A stretch of DNA of 64,000 bases. It comes from Carboxydocella thermautotrophica (GTDB lineage: Bacteria > Bacillota > GCA-003054495 > Carboxydocellales > Carboxydocellaceae). The stretch spans positions 484,501-548,500 of the forward strand of contig CP028514.1 of the NCBI GenBank assembly GCA_003054495.1. Reading direction: 5' to 3'. The notes below the pieces were generated by a model, which did not search any database, had not been told where the DNA came from, and saw only the letters and a list, made by a program, of their open reading frames with translations. The position numbers and the translations under genes were made by a program. This document shows positions 26,501 to 33,618 of the stretch, one piece after another; positions within the stretch are counted from its first letter, which is position 1; the number at the start of each line of letters is the position of its first letter.

Positions 26501-27059
26501 ATTCCCGAAAGGAGGGACGTCCGGGCGGGTGAATATCGGCTGCGGTGCCACTGGGCAATTCGCCTCCCGTCTCGGGATCGGTCCAGCGGGAGCCGGGAGG
26601 TTCGACGATCAGTGCACCCCAGAGGCCATTGGCATTGCTGCCGGTCTCACTGCTGAGGGGGTTGGCCAGGTCATTGAACAGGTAGGCCCCTTCCCGGGGA
26701 CAGAACCAGCGATAGGTGCTAGAGCCACCCGATGGGGCCAGGGATGACTGGTTCAGGCCCACCAGGCTGCCGTCACTTGTCTGTATGGAATAGGCGGCTT
26801 TTTGGATATGCATGGAGACCGGGAAGGGAAGCTGGTTTTCCAGCAGCACTTCCACCCATTCGCCGGCACAGGCCCGGATGACCAGGGGCTGGACCAGAGG
26901 CACCGGTTGTCCGGGGTTGCTGGCAATTTGTTGCCGTAGCTCAGCTTCCCTTTCTTTCAGGACAAACATCATGCCATTGGGATTGTATTCTCCAGCCCTG
27001 TTGAGCACGATGGGCACAGAAAGAGCGACTACATGGTAGTAACGGGCAGGTGCAGACAC
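23553..27059 (-). CDS. Large six-cupredoxin-domain multicopper oxidase
   Basis: 1168 residues made of three related two-domain units (about 1-430, 431-830, 831-1168), each starting like YHVVALSVPIVLNRAGEYNPNG. The copper ligands lie at the junction of units one and two. HVFHLH and FHCHLYPHFDNGM (type 1 plus trinuclear ligands, about 279-343) come first; HIH and HDH (about 526-574) follow. The other units have lost them. This reverses the usual N- to C-terminal order. Size and architecture recall MnxG-type manganese oxidases of spores. No signal peptide. I use GTG 27059, six bases after GGGAGGG; ATG 27065 touches that site. A sigma-K-like promoter precedes it. Confidence 0.85.
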   Translation of the reverse strand: MSAPARYYHVVALSVPIVLNRAGEYNPNGMMFVLKEREAELRQQIASNPGQPVPLVQPLVIRACAGEWVEVLLENQLPFPVSMHIQKAAYSIQTSDGSLVGLNQSSLAPSGGSSTYRWFCPREGAYLFNDLANPLSSETGSNANGLWGALIVEPPGSRWTDPETGGELPSGTAADIHPPGRPSFREYVVFFHDEFPAVAADGGPIIDPMHPEPVVEVHTISYRSEPSRIRPPRGGCSGEECMMSSWVHGDPATPVFHAYIGDPAVFHLIHAGIKETHVFHLHLYQWHLEPDNPRSPIIDSISISPQETYTFKPLHGAGSLARSFGDAIFHCHLYPHFDNGMWGLWRTHDVLEDGSRFYPDGTPIKALQPLPDRQPPPAPAPERPGFPLFIPGIFGQKPPAPPLGIVGGRDPTPLEQAAFAANARPGAVFANPAPPDAPVREYEIVGISRDLVYNQQGWHDPEGRLYVLAEDEEAVLSGQKVSEPLVIRANAGEVVRVKFTNKFPLQLGGNAFQNRHHTTEAGIHIHLVKFDVQCSDGSANGWNYDSSAPYGETIVYQWYCDRELHAVFFHDHQFANLHQQHGVFGALIVEPPHSIYLDPGTGIPLKSGTRAIIHNPFLPDFREFVLFVHDFALLFDREGQPLNPPPFPDSPQDPGVMGINYRCTPFLFRPGDPSYVFSSRVHGEPDTPLLEAYAGDPVRIRLLDGAQEEQHSFILHGHRWHRQPRDPASPRTSSQTIGISEAFNFFFTARAQRRTDYLYYFGGIDDLWLGLWGIFRVHVRPVAHLHPLPDRQYLPLTAPIRPLPAGPVRRYQVVAMAHPIVYNRFGDHDPNGLLFALAHDEAAIRQGTLVPEPLLLRANLGEVVEIHLTNKLPEYLPSATFPEVPLQIPWPASSRVSLHIQTLTYLGPEQDGAAVGFNPDSTIPPGASRLYRFHADVPGLHFFYSMTDLRNHRQRGLFGAIIVEPPGSYWLDPYSGKPRSHGAHLLIYPPGQPPYREFAVIAHNGIELFDQQGQRIPDPQEVEDFEDQGHKAFNYRSERLANRLAFNPDPALVFSSAVHGDPATPLFEAYTGEPLVFHFGMAASKPRNTSFLIHGHTWTLGTSIIACQGKVSIGNSWTLYLREKAGGRFRVPGDYLYRAGVLRWDVEAGMWGILRVHAEKKKNLLKLK

Positions 27060-27089
27060 AGGCATCCCTCCCGCTATTTGTTCCTTCTC

Positions 27090-27118
27090 TATATTATGGA
27101 CCGCCGGTCAAATGAGTG
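27090..27118 (-). promoter_or_regulatory. Sigma-K-like promoter of the multicopper oxidase gene
   Basis: On the minus strand CAC(T) at 27118-27115, 16 bases, then CATAATATA at 27098-27090 fit the sigma-K consensus. The last -35 base does not. The predicted start is about 24 bases before the GTG codon. Confidence 0.48.
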
Positions 27119-27120
27119 CT

Positions 27121-27153
27121 TTGACACCTTTCTGGCTTTATGCCCATAAAATA
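27121..27153 (+). promoter_or_regulatory. Promoter of the 52-residue gene, sigma-K-like or sigma-A-like
   Basis: CACC at 27125-27128, 16 bases, CATAAAATA at 27145-27153 is a full sigma-K match. The same stretch also offers a perfect TTGACA (27121-27126) 18 bases before CATAAA, so sigma-A use cannot be excluded. Confidence 0.5.
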
Positions 27154-27180
27154 TAGCAAAAAAGCCCGGAGGTGGGCAAA

Positions 27181-27339
27181 ATGGGCCATAATGATGACTG
27201 TAGCAAAGACAAACTGAAAGTGAAAATTCGCCAGTCGGAGGACGGGCGAAAGAAAAAAATCAAACTGGAAAATGACTTTATGTCCATCAGTATCCGTATT
27301 AAGGATGCTAAAGTTGATGTGGACTGCGATGGAGATTAA
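27181..27339 (+). CDS. Small charged protein of 52 residues, unknown function
   Basis: MGHNDDCSKDKLKVKIRQ, then KKKIKLENDF and ISIRIKDAKVDVDCDGD. It has two cysteines, alternating charged and hydrophobic residues that suggest beta strands, and no membrane segment. GGAGGTGG lies eight bases before ATG 27181, and a promoter candidate precedes it. It is transcribed divergently from the multicopper oxidase gene with promoters 36 bases apart, so the two may share regulation. I do not recognise a family. Confidence 0.6.
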   Translation: MGHNDDCSKDKLKVKIRQSEDGRKKKIKLENDFMSISIRIKDAKVDVDCDGD

Positions 27340-27359
27340 TGCAAATATTGTCCATAAAA

Positions 27360-27388
27360 TTGCAACTTTTAAAAAATGAGTCTTTAAT
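27360..27388 (+). promoter_or_regulatory. Candidate sigma-A promoter for the GGDEF/EAL gene
   Basis: TTGCAA at 27360-27365, 17 bases, TTTAAT at 27383-27388. The leader of about 60 bases holds nothing else evident apart from the ribosome site. Confidence 0.4.
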
Positions 27389-27458
27389 CACAAGGATTTA
27401 TTAGAATTGTAGCGAAGTATTAAAAATAAAAAATGGCAGCATGAGGAGAGCGAACAGG

Positions 27459-29255
27459 ATGAAAGAAAAAGAAAGAGAAAATCTAATAGACATGGCTTTA
27501 GCGGAGAATACTGCTGGTAGTCTGGCCCGAGCCACTGGTCAGGCTTTTTTCCAGCAGCTTGTTTATTATCTGGCCCGCTTGTTGAAAATGAGCCATGTGC
27601 TGGTGGGTGAATATTTACCGGAAACTAACCAGGTGCGCACTGTTGCCGTTTGGGCTGAAGGGTTGGCCTGGGATAATTTCTGCTTTAATCTGAAGGAACT
27701 CCCCTGTGCCAGGCTGATGGCAGGACAGTTTTGTTGCTGCCCGCAGGGGTTGAGCCAGGCTCCGACATTCCCTCTCCTGAAGGGAAAGTTAGAAAGCTGT
27801 GTTGCTGCTCCCCTTCTTGATGCTGAAGGGAGATTGCTGGGGCTCTTGCTGGCCCTGGATCGTCAGCCTCTACGGGATCAGCAAGTGGTAGAAAAAGTGC
27901 TAAAGATTTTTACCATGCGGGCTGTATTGGAACTGGAACGCCTGCAACTGGAGGAAAAATTGCGGCAAATGGCTTACCGGGACCCGGTGACGGGTTTACC
28001 AAACCGGCGCTGGTTTTGTGAGCAGCTGGCCCAGGCTTTAGAACTGGTAAGGCTAAACCTGGACACGGTGGCGGTTATGTTCGTGGACCTGGACCGGTTG
28101 AAATTTGTCAATGATACTCTGGGCTTTCTGGCGGGAGATGAATTGCTGTTGCAAACAGCCCGGCGCCTGCTGGAGAGCGGGGGAGAAAAGCTGCGGATTG
28201 CTCGTCTCAGCGGGGATAAATTTGCCGTCCTGGCTCAGGGGATTGGGACAGAGAAGGAAGCGCTGGAGCTGGCCCGCAGGCTGATTAAAATTATGGCAGA
28301 GCCGTTTAAGATCAAAGGGGAAAAAATCTATACTTCCGTCAGTATCGGGATTACCCTGGCTCCTCAGCAGGGCATTGATAAAGAGGAATTAATGAGGCAG
28401 GCGGATACCGCCCTGTTTGAAGCCAAGGAACAGGGTCGCAATCTTTGCCGGGTCTTTGATCGGGACATGGGGGCCAAAAGCCTGGAAAACATGCAGCTGA
28501 AAGCCGATCTGGACCAGGCCCTGGCGCAGAAGGAATTAAGCCTGCATTATCAGCCCCAGGTGCTGGTGGAAAACGGTCAGTTGATAGGAGTGGAAGCATT
28601 ACTGCGCTGGCAACATCGGGACAAAGGTCCCATCAGCCCCGGCGATTTTATTCCCCTTGCCGAAGAAAGCGGCCTGATTGTTCCCATCGGGGAATGGGTA
28701 CTCTACCAGGCCTGCCGGCAAAACCGGCTCTGGCAGGAAGCGGGGCTTTCTTCCCTGCGGGTGGCAGTTAACATTTCCGCCCGCCAGTTTCTTCAGGATG
28801 ATTTTGTACCCATGGTCAAGGGAATACTGAAGGAAACCGGCCTGGATCCCCGCTGGCTGGAGCTGGAGATTACTGAAAGCACCGCTATTAAAGATGTAGA
28901 GCGAACCATTGATATTCTCAAGGAACTGCGAGAACTGGGGATTCATGTAGCCATCGATGATTTCGGTACGGGTTATTCTTCCCTCAGTTATTTGACCCGT
29001 TTTCCTTTAACTGCCTTGAAGATAGACAAGTCCTTTATCCGTCAGGCACCTCATCATCCCAGTGACACTACGGTGGTAACCGCTATTATTCGCCTGGGAC
29101 AGGCCCTGAATTTACATGTAGTGGCGGAAGGGGTGGAAACCCGGGAACAGCTGGAGTTTCTGCGGGAAAGCCAGTGCCACCTGGCCCAGGGTTTCTACTT
29201 TGGCAAACCCTTACCACCGGGGGAAATTGTGCCCTTGCTGCTGCGCCGCATTTGA
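27459..29255 (+). CDS. GAF-GGDEF-EAL cyclic di-GMP protein, probably a phosphodiesterase
   Basis: 598 residues: an N-terminal GAF-like sensor (about 15-160, [18 protein letters not shown]), a GGDEF domain (170-330, [14 protein letters not shown]) and an EAL domain (345-598). The GGDEF active site reads SGDKF, so diguanylate cyclase activity is doubtful. The EAL site looks complete: [49 protein letters not shown]. No membrane helix is present. I start at ATG 27459 because GAGGAG fits it; the ATG 18 bases earlier has no ribosome site. It likely degrades c-di-GMP, with GAF and GGDEF as sensory modules. Confidence 0.88.
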   Translation: MKEKERENLIDMALAENTAGSLARATGQAFFQQLVYYLARLLKMSHVLVGEYLPETNQVRTVAVWAEGLAWDNFCFNLKELPCARLMAGQFCCCPQGLSQAPTFPLLKGKLESCVAAPLLDAEGRLLGLLLALDRQPLRDQQVVEKVLKIFTMRAVLELERLQLEEKLRQMAYRDPVTGLPNRRWFCEQLAQALELVRLNLDTVAVMFVDLDRLKFVNDTLGFLAGDELLLQTARRLLESGGEKLRIARLSGDKFAVLAQGIGTEKEALELARRLIKIMAEPFKIKGEKIYTSVSIGITLAPQQGIDKEELMRQADTALFEAKEQGRNLCRVFDRDMGAKSLENMQLKADLDQALAQKELSLHYQPQVLVENGQLIGVEALLRWQHRDKGPISPGDFIPLAEESGLIVPIGEWVLYQACRQNRLWQEAGLSSLRVAVNISARQFLQDDFVPMVKGILKETGLDPRWLELEITESTAIKDVERTIDILKELRELGIHVAIDDFGTGYSSLSYLTRFPLTALKIDKSFIRQAPHHPSDTTVVTAIIRLGQALNLHVVAEGVETREQLEFLRESQCHLAQGFYFGKPLPPGEIVPLLLRRI

Positions 29256-29301
29256 CATTGCTTGCCAGAACCCCTATGATGGTAAAAGGGGGGGGAGCAA
29301 G

Positions 29302-30210
29302 ATGTTTGACCGGGAGAAAGGGAGAATAAAAGTAATCTTTGGTGAGCGCGGGGCCAATTTTCCTTACAGTAACAACCTCTACCTGGAAGGCAAGGAAGTC
29401 AAGGCTCTGGTGGATGCCGGGGCCGGAGAGGAAAAACTGCAGGCCCTGAAAGCAAGGTTGCCGGTAGAGCGGGTCTATCTGACCCACTACCATTTTGACC
29501 ATGTAGTCTATACCTATTTGTTTAAAGAACAGGCGGAAATCTGGAGTAATCCCATCGATGCCCCTAATTTACTGGATTTACGGCAGCTGGTGCGCACTAT
29601 TGGGATAACCTGGGCCCTAGGAGAGGAAAAAGTAGCGGCCTGGCTGGCGGATTTGCAGGCTGATCGGATCAAGGGACAGAGTCTGGCTCCCTGGGGTCGC
29701 CAGGAATGGCTCTGGTCCACCGGCCGAGTTGATGGGACCTATCCTTATGGAGAACCGATGGACCTGGGGGATTTACCCCTGGTCTTCCTGCATACACCGG
29801 GCCATACTGCCGGCATGGCCTGTCTCTGGTTCCCGGAGGAGAAACTGGTCTTTACTGCTGATGTGGATCTGACGGAATTCGGGCCCTGGTATATGGGGGA
29901 AGATGGGGACATCACCGCCTACCGGCAGTCGGCTCTGGCTTTGCTGGAACTGCCGGCAAAATACTATCTTACCTCGCATGTACCTGAGCTATTGAGTAAA
30001 GATGAGTTTTATCGGCGTTTAAAGGAATACTTGCAAATTATCGACCATAAACATGAAAAAATCCTGACTCTCTGGCGTCAGGGTCTTTCGGTAGCTGAAA
30101 TCGCAGTCCAGGGGATTTTTTATCCTGCCCGTTTCCAGGTGGATCCCTGGATCAATGCCTGGGAACAGTTGACCATCCGCAAACATCTGCAGCTGGCAGA
30201 AGGGGAATGA
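29302..30210 (+). CDS. MBL-fold metallo-hydrolase
   Basis: 302 residues with the metal motif THYHFDHV (HxHxDH), TPGHTAGMACLW and FTADVDLTEFGPWY, giving a two-metal beta-lactamase-fold hydrolase. The C-terminal 80 residues (LKEYLQIIDHKHEKILTLWRQG and DPWINAWEQLTIRKHLQ) resemble the helical tail of glyoxalase-II/LACTB2-like members. Its substrate is unknown. ATG 29302 follows GGGGGGGAGC; a longer reading from 29200 would overlap the previous gene. The gene ends within a few bases of polX, so the two are likely cotranscribed. Confidence 0.85.
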   Translation: MFDREKGRIKVIFGERGANFPYSNNLYLEGKEVKALVDAGAGEEKLQALKARLPVERVYLTHYHFDHVVYTYLFKEQAEIWSNPIDAPNLLDLRQLVRTIGITWALGEEKVAAWLADLQADRIKGQSLAPWGRQEWLWSTGRVDGTYPYGEPMDLGDLPLVFLHTPGHTAGMACLWFPEEKLVFTADVDLTEFGPWYMGEDGDITAYRQSALALLELPAKYYLTSHVPELLSKDEFYRRLKEYLQIIDHKHEKILTLWRQGLSVAEIAVQGIFYPARFQVDPWINAWEQLTIRKHLQLAEGE

Positions 30211-30212
30211 AG

Positions 30213-31931
30213 ATGGATAAAAAACAGGTAGCCCATGTGCTGGAAGAAATCGGCAAGTTGCTGGAACTGAAAGGGGAAAACCCCTTTAAGGCCCGGGCTT
30301 TTTACGGCGGGGCCCGCATTGTGGAGACCCTGACCGAAGACCTGAACCAGCTGGTTGACAGCGGCCAGCTGGAAGAAATCAAAGGTATCGGCAAGAGCCT
30401 GGCGGAACAAATCCGGGAGCTGGTAGTAGAGGGGCGGTCCTCTGCCTATGAAGAACTGCGGAATGAGTTTCCGCCAGGCGTGCTGGAAATGCTGGCGATA
30501 CCCGGACTGGGCCCGAAAAAAGTGGGAACCTTATACCGGGAGCTGGGAATCAGTAATCCCGGGGAACTGGAATATGCCTGCCGGGAGAATCGGCTCCTGA
30601 CCCTGCCGGGTTTTGGGGCCAAAAGCCAGGCCAATATTCTGGCCGCTATCGAGAAACGGCGGGAATATGCCGGGCGCTGGCGCTGGGCTGAGGCCAATGT
30701 CATCGGCTTTGACTTGCTGGCCGAGCTGCGTCTGTTGCCTCAGGTTAAGCGCGCCGAGATGGCGGGCAGCTGGCGCCGTTTACTGGAAGTGGTCAAGGAT
30801 CTGGACCTGGTGGTGGAACTGGCCCCGGGTACTGACTGGCAGCAATTCCGGGCAGCTCTGGAGCAACTGTCCCTGGTCAAAGCGGTATCAAGTGGCGGCG
30901 AAAACAAGCTGACTCTGGAGCTGATGTCTGGTATCAACTGTGACCTGCGGCTGGCCAAAGGAGAGGAATTCGCCTGGACCTGGCTCCATTTCACCGGCAG
31001 CAAGGAACACAATACTCTCCTGCGCCAGCGGGCCAAAAAACAGGGCTTAAAGCTCAATGAATACGGCCTGTTCCAGGAAGAGAAACCGGTAGCCGCTGCT
31101 ACTTCTGAGCGTGAGGCCTATGCAGCCCTGGGCCTGCCTTATATCCCGCCGGAGCTGCGAGAGGGTCTGGGCGAGATTGAAGTGGCGGAAAAGGGGCAGC
31201 TGCCAGAACTGGTGAACCTTTCTGATCTGAAGGGAGTATGGCATGTCCATACCAATTACAGTGATGGCATCCACACCCTGGCGGATATGGCTGAGGCCGC
31301 CCGCAGGCTGGGCTGGAAATTTCTTGGTATCGCTGACCACAGCCGCTCTGCTCATTATGCCCACGGTCTCTCCCTGGAGGATATCCAGCGCCAGCAGCGG
31401 GAGATTGATGTCCTCAACCGTAAGTGGCAGGAAGAAGGCATAGATTTTCGCCTCTTGAAAGGGATAGAAGTGGATATCCTGCCTGATGGTGGGCTGGATT
31501 ATCCTGATGAGGTGCTGGCCAGCTTTGATTTTGTTATCGCTTCTGTCCATTCCGGTTTTAAACAGGATGAAAAGCTGATGACCCGGCGCCTGCTGCGAGC
31601 TCTGGAGCATCCAGCGGTCACCATGCTGGGCCATCCCACGGGCAGATTGTTGCTGGCCCGGCCAGGGTATCCGGTGGATCTGGAAGAGATTTTGCAGGCT
31701 GCTTCCCGCTATGGCAAGGCCATTGAACTCAATGCCAATCCCTATCGCCTGGACCTGGACTGGCGCTGGTGCCGCCGGGCCCGGGAGCTGGGAGTTAAAA
31801 TCGCCATCAATCCCGATGCCCATCGCCGGGAAGAACTGGGCTATGTCATTTATGGGGTCAATATCGCCCGTAAAGGCTGGTTAACTGCAAAGGATGTCCT
31901 GAATAGCCAAATCCCTCCTTGGAAAAGCTAA
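30213..31931 (+). CDS. polX: PolX-type DNA polymerase/3'-5' exonuclease with PHP domain
   Basis: 572 residues. An N-terminal helical 8-kDa-like domain contains two helix-hairpin-helix turns (IKGIGKSLAEQIREL, IPGLGPKKVGTLY). The polymerase palm carries GSWRRLLEVVKDLDLVVE, keeping the GS and Asp-x-Asp metal site. The C-terminal PHP domain (from about 345) has HVHTNYSDG, GIADHS, KGIEVDI, ASVHSG and NPDAHR. Bacterial PolX works in base-excision and gap repair. I start at ATG 30213, seven bases after AAGGGG; ATG 30207 overlaps the upstream stop but is too close to it. Confidence 0.92.
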   Translation: MDKKQVAHVLEEIGKLLELKGENPFKARAFYGGARIVETLTEDLNQLVDSGQLEEIKGIGKSLAEQIRELVVEGRSSAYEELRNEFPPGVLEMLAIPGLGPKKVGTLYRELGISNPGELEYACRENRLLTLPGFGAKSQANILAAIEKRREYAGRWRWAEANVIGFDLLAELRLLPQVKRAEMAGSWRRLLEVVKDLDLVVELAPGTDWQQFRAALEQLSLVKAVSSGGENKLTLELMSGINCDLRLAKGEEFAWTWLHFTGSKEHNTLLRQRAKKQGLKLNEYGLFQEEKPVAAATSEREAYAALGLPYIPPELREGLGEIEVAEKGQLPELVNLSDLKGVWHVHTNYSDGIHTLADMAEAARRLGWKFLGIADHSRSAHYAHGLSLEDIQRQQREIDVLNRKWQEEGIDFRLLKGIEVDILPDGGLDYPDEVLASFDFVIASVHSGFKQDEKLMTRRLLRALEHPAVTMLGHPTGRLLLARPGYPVDLEEILQAASRYGKAIELNANPYRLDLDWRWCRRARELGVKIAINPDAHRREELGYVIYGVNIARKGWLTAKDVLNSQIPPWKS

Positions 31932-31949
31932 CCCGGGGAGGGATTTTTT
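31911..31949 (+). terminator. Hairpin with T-run at the end of polX that also contains the next ribosome site
   Basis: ATCCCTCC at 31911-31918 (in polX) pairs with GGAGGGAT at 31937-31944, followed by a run of six T ending at 31949. The right arm is also the only Shine-Dalgarno of the gene starting at 31950. Folding would therefore stop transcription or hide the ribosome site. Confidence 0.6.
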
Positions 31950-32156
31950 ATGCTTAATTGCATAATCCTCTTGTTAATTATGGTGGTGATTATAGGACCG
32001 GATGCTTATCAATACTGGCATCTGGGTCAGCATAAAGAAGTCTGGGTTATGTTAGGGTTAACTTTTTCTGCCTGGTTACTGGGAGTAGTGATTATCTTTA
32101 AACTGGCAGAACCGCTGATTGATGCCTTCTTTGATCTTATTCCGGAAAGGTGGTAG
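31950..32156 (+). CDS. Small two-helix membrane protein upstream of the germination genes
   Basis: 68 residues with two hydrophobic segments, CIILLLIMVVIIG and WVMLGLTFSAWLLGVVIIF, and a C-terminal AEPLIDAFFDLIPERW. GGGAGGG is seven bases before the ATG. It ends seven bases before the gerA start, so it probably belongs to the germination operon. Small membrane subunits (GerD- or GerX-like) accompany some germinant receptors, but I see no clear homology. A weak sigma-G-like match (TGAATA, 18 bases, AAAGCTA at 31900-31930) precedes it. Confidence 0.62.
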   Translation: MLNCIILLLIMVVIIGPDAYQYWHLGQHKEVWVMLGLTFSAWLLGVVIIFKLAEPLIDAFFDLIPERW

Positions 32157-32163
32157 CCAGTTT

Positions 32164-33618
32164 ATGAAAAAAACAGGGAATTGGCGTAAACTGGGCAAAA
32201 ATGCGGGTCAAGACCAGACCAATTTTCAGTTACAGGGTCAGCCTGTTCAAGATAGTACTATTATTATAGAGTGGCTTAGCTGTCCTGATGATCTGGTAGT
32301 CCAGAGTATTAAATGGCAAGGGGCTGAAGCCAGAGTCCTTTACCTGGAAGGTTTGGTGGAAAAAAGTCAACTGGCCAGGCTGTTAGCTGCGGAACGGGCA
32401 GGGCCGGATTTGCGTAAAAGTGCTGATATTACAGAAATTGCCCGGGAGCTTCTCAATGGACGTACAGTCCTCCTGGTAACAGGGGAAAAAGAAGCCTGGC
32501 TGTTAGCGACTTCTGGCTGGGAACACCGTCAGCCGGAGCAGCCATTAGCGGAAATGGTACTTCGGGGTGGACGGGAAGGCTTTTGCGAAGTATTAAAAAC
32601 TAATCTGGCTTTAGTACGACGTAGATGCCTCGATCGGCAGCTAAAAGTCAAATATATATCAATAGGAAGTGAACATCAGGTTAAAATCGCTTTTCTTTAT
32701 CTGAATCATTTGGTCAGCCCATCCCTGGTTCGGGAAGTAGAGGGACGCTTGCGTCAGGTTCGGTTACGCGGAATATGGGATAGTGGTATGCTGGAAAGGT
32801 GGCTGGCCGACCGGCGCTGGTCCCCTTTTCCCCAGGTGCTGGCAACTGAGCGACCAGACCGGGTCGGGGCAGCTTTAGCCGAAGGGAGAATTGCCCTGCT
32901 GGTAGATGGGTCGCCGTTTGTCTTAATCGTACCTGGTTTATTTACTGATTTTCTCTTTTCGGCTGAAGATTATTATATTCACCCGATCCTGGCTACCAGC
33001 GTACGCTGGATTCGGGTTTTATCCTTCATGATTGCTTTGTCATTGCCGGCTTTATATATTGCACTCACTACCTTTCATCAAGAAATGGTCCCCACTTCCT
33101 TAATGTTATCGATTGCCGCCGGACGCAGTGGTGTACCTATGCCTGCCTTTGCAGAAGCAGTGATGATGGAAGTTGCGATCGAGCTGATTCGAGAAGCCAG
33201 TTTGCGTTTACCTGGGCCAATGGGTAATACCCTGGGAGTAGTGGGAGCACTGGTTATCGGGCAGTCAGCTGTCCAGGCCGGCCTGGTTGGGCCCATTCTG
33301 ACTATTATCGTAGCCTTGACGGCTTTAGCAACTTTTGCTATTCCCAACTATTCCCTTGCCTTTAGTATTCGGTTGTTGCGATTTTTAGTTATGCTGGCAG
33401 CGGCAGTCATGGGGGGATTTGGCCTAACGCTGGCCCTGGGTTTGATTTTGGCTTATATATTGCAAATGGAGGTCTATGGTATACCTTATGCCTTGGGCCT
33501 GTTTCCTTCATCGTGGCGGGTGTGGGATGATCATCTGCTCTGCATCGGAGGAGAGGCTGCGGGTCAGGAACGCTTTCCTTTTAAAGGTGAGGTGGGCAAA
33601 GGGGAGGAACAACAATGA
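32164..33618 (+). CDS. gerA: Spore germination protein, GerA (A-subunit) family
   Basis: 484 residues. The soluble N-terminal half contains IIEWLSCPDDLVVQSIKW, FCEVLKTNLALVRRR, KIAFLYLNHLV and LAEGRIALLVDGSPF. The C-terminal half has about five to six membrane helices (FMIALSLPALYIALTTF, SAVQAGLVGPILTIIVAL). These are hallmarks of GerAA proteins, part of the inner-membrane nutrient receptor of spores. ATG 32164 follows AAAGGTGG. The stop overlaps the next gene by four bases (ATGA), giving translational coupling. Confidence 0.93.
   Translation: MKKTGNWRKLGKNAGQDQTNFQLQGQPVQDSTIIIEWLSCPDDLVVQSIKWQGAEARVLYLEGLVEKSQLARLLAAERAGPDLRKSADITEIARELLNGRTVLLVTGEKEAWLLATSGWEHRQPEQPLAEMVLRGGREGFCEVLKTNLALVRRRCLDRQLKVKYISIGSEHQVKIAFLYLNHLVSPSLVREVEGRLRQVRLRGIWDSGMLERWLADRRWSPFPQVLATERPDRVGAALAEGRIALLVDGSPFVLIVPGLFTDFLFSAEDYYIHPILATSVRWIRVLSFMIALSLPALYIALTTFHQEMVPTSLMLSIAAGRSGVPMPAFAEAVMMEVAIELIREASLRLPGPMGNTLGVVGALVIGQSAVQAGLVGPILTIIVALTALATFAIPNYSLAFSIRLLRFLVMLAAAVMGGFGLTLALGLILAYILQMEVYGIPYALGLFPSSWRVWDDHLLCIGGEAAGQERFPFKGEVGKGEEQQ

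Noticed and set aside
25683-26747. Long plus-strand open frame (354 codons) opposite the multicopper oxidase
   Set aside because: It is a shadow of a GC-rich gene. Its translation is low in pattern, has no ribosome site and resembles no family, while the minus-strand product has clear copper motifs.
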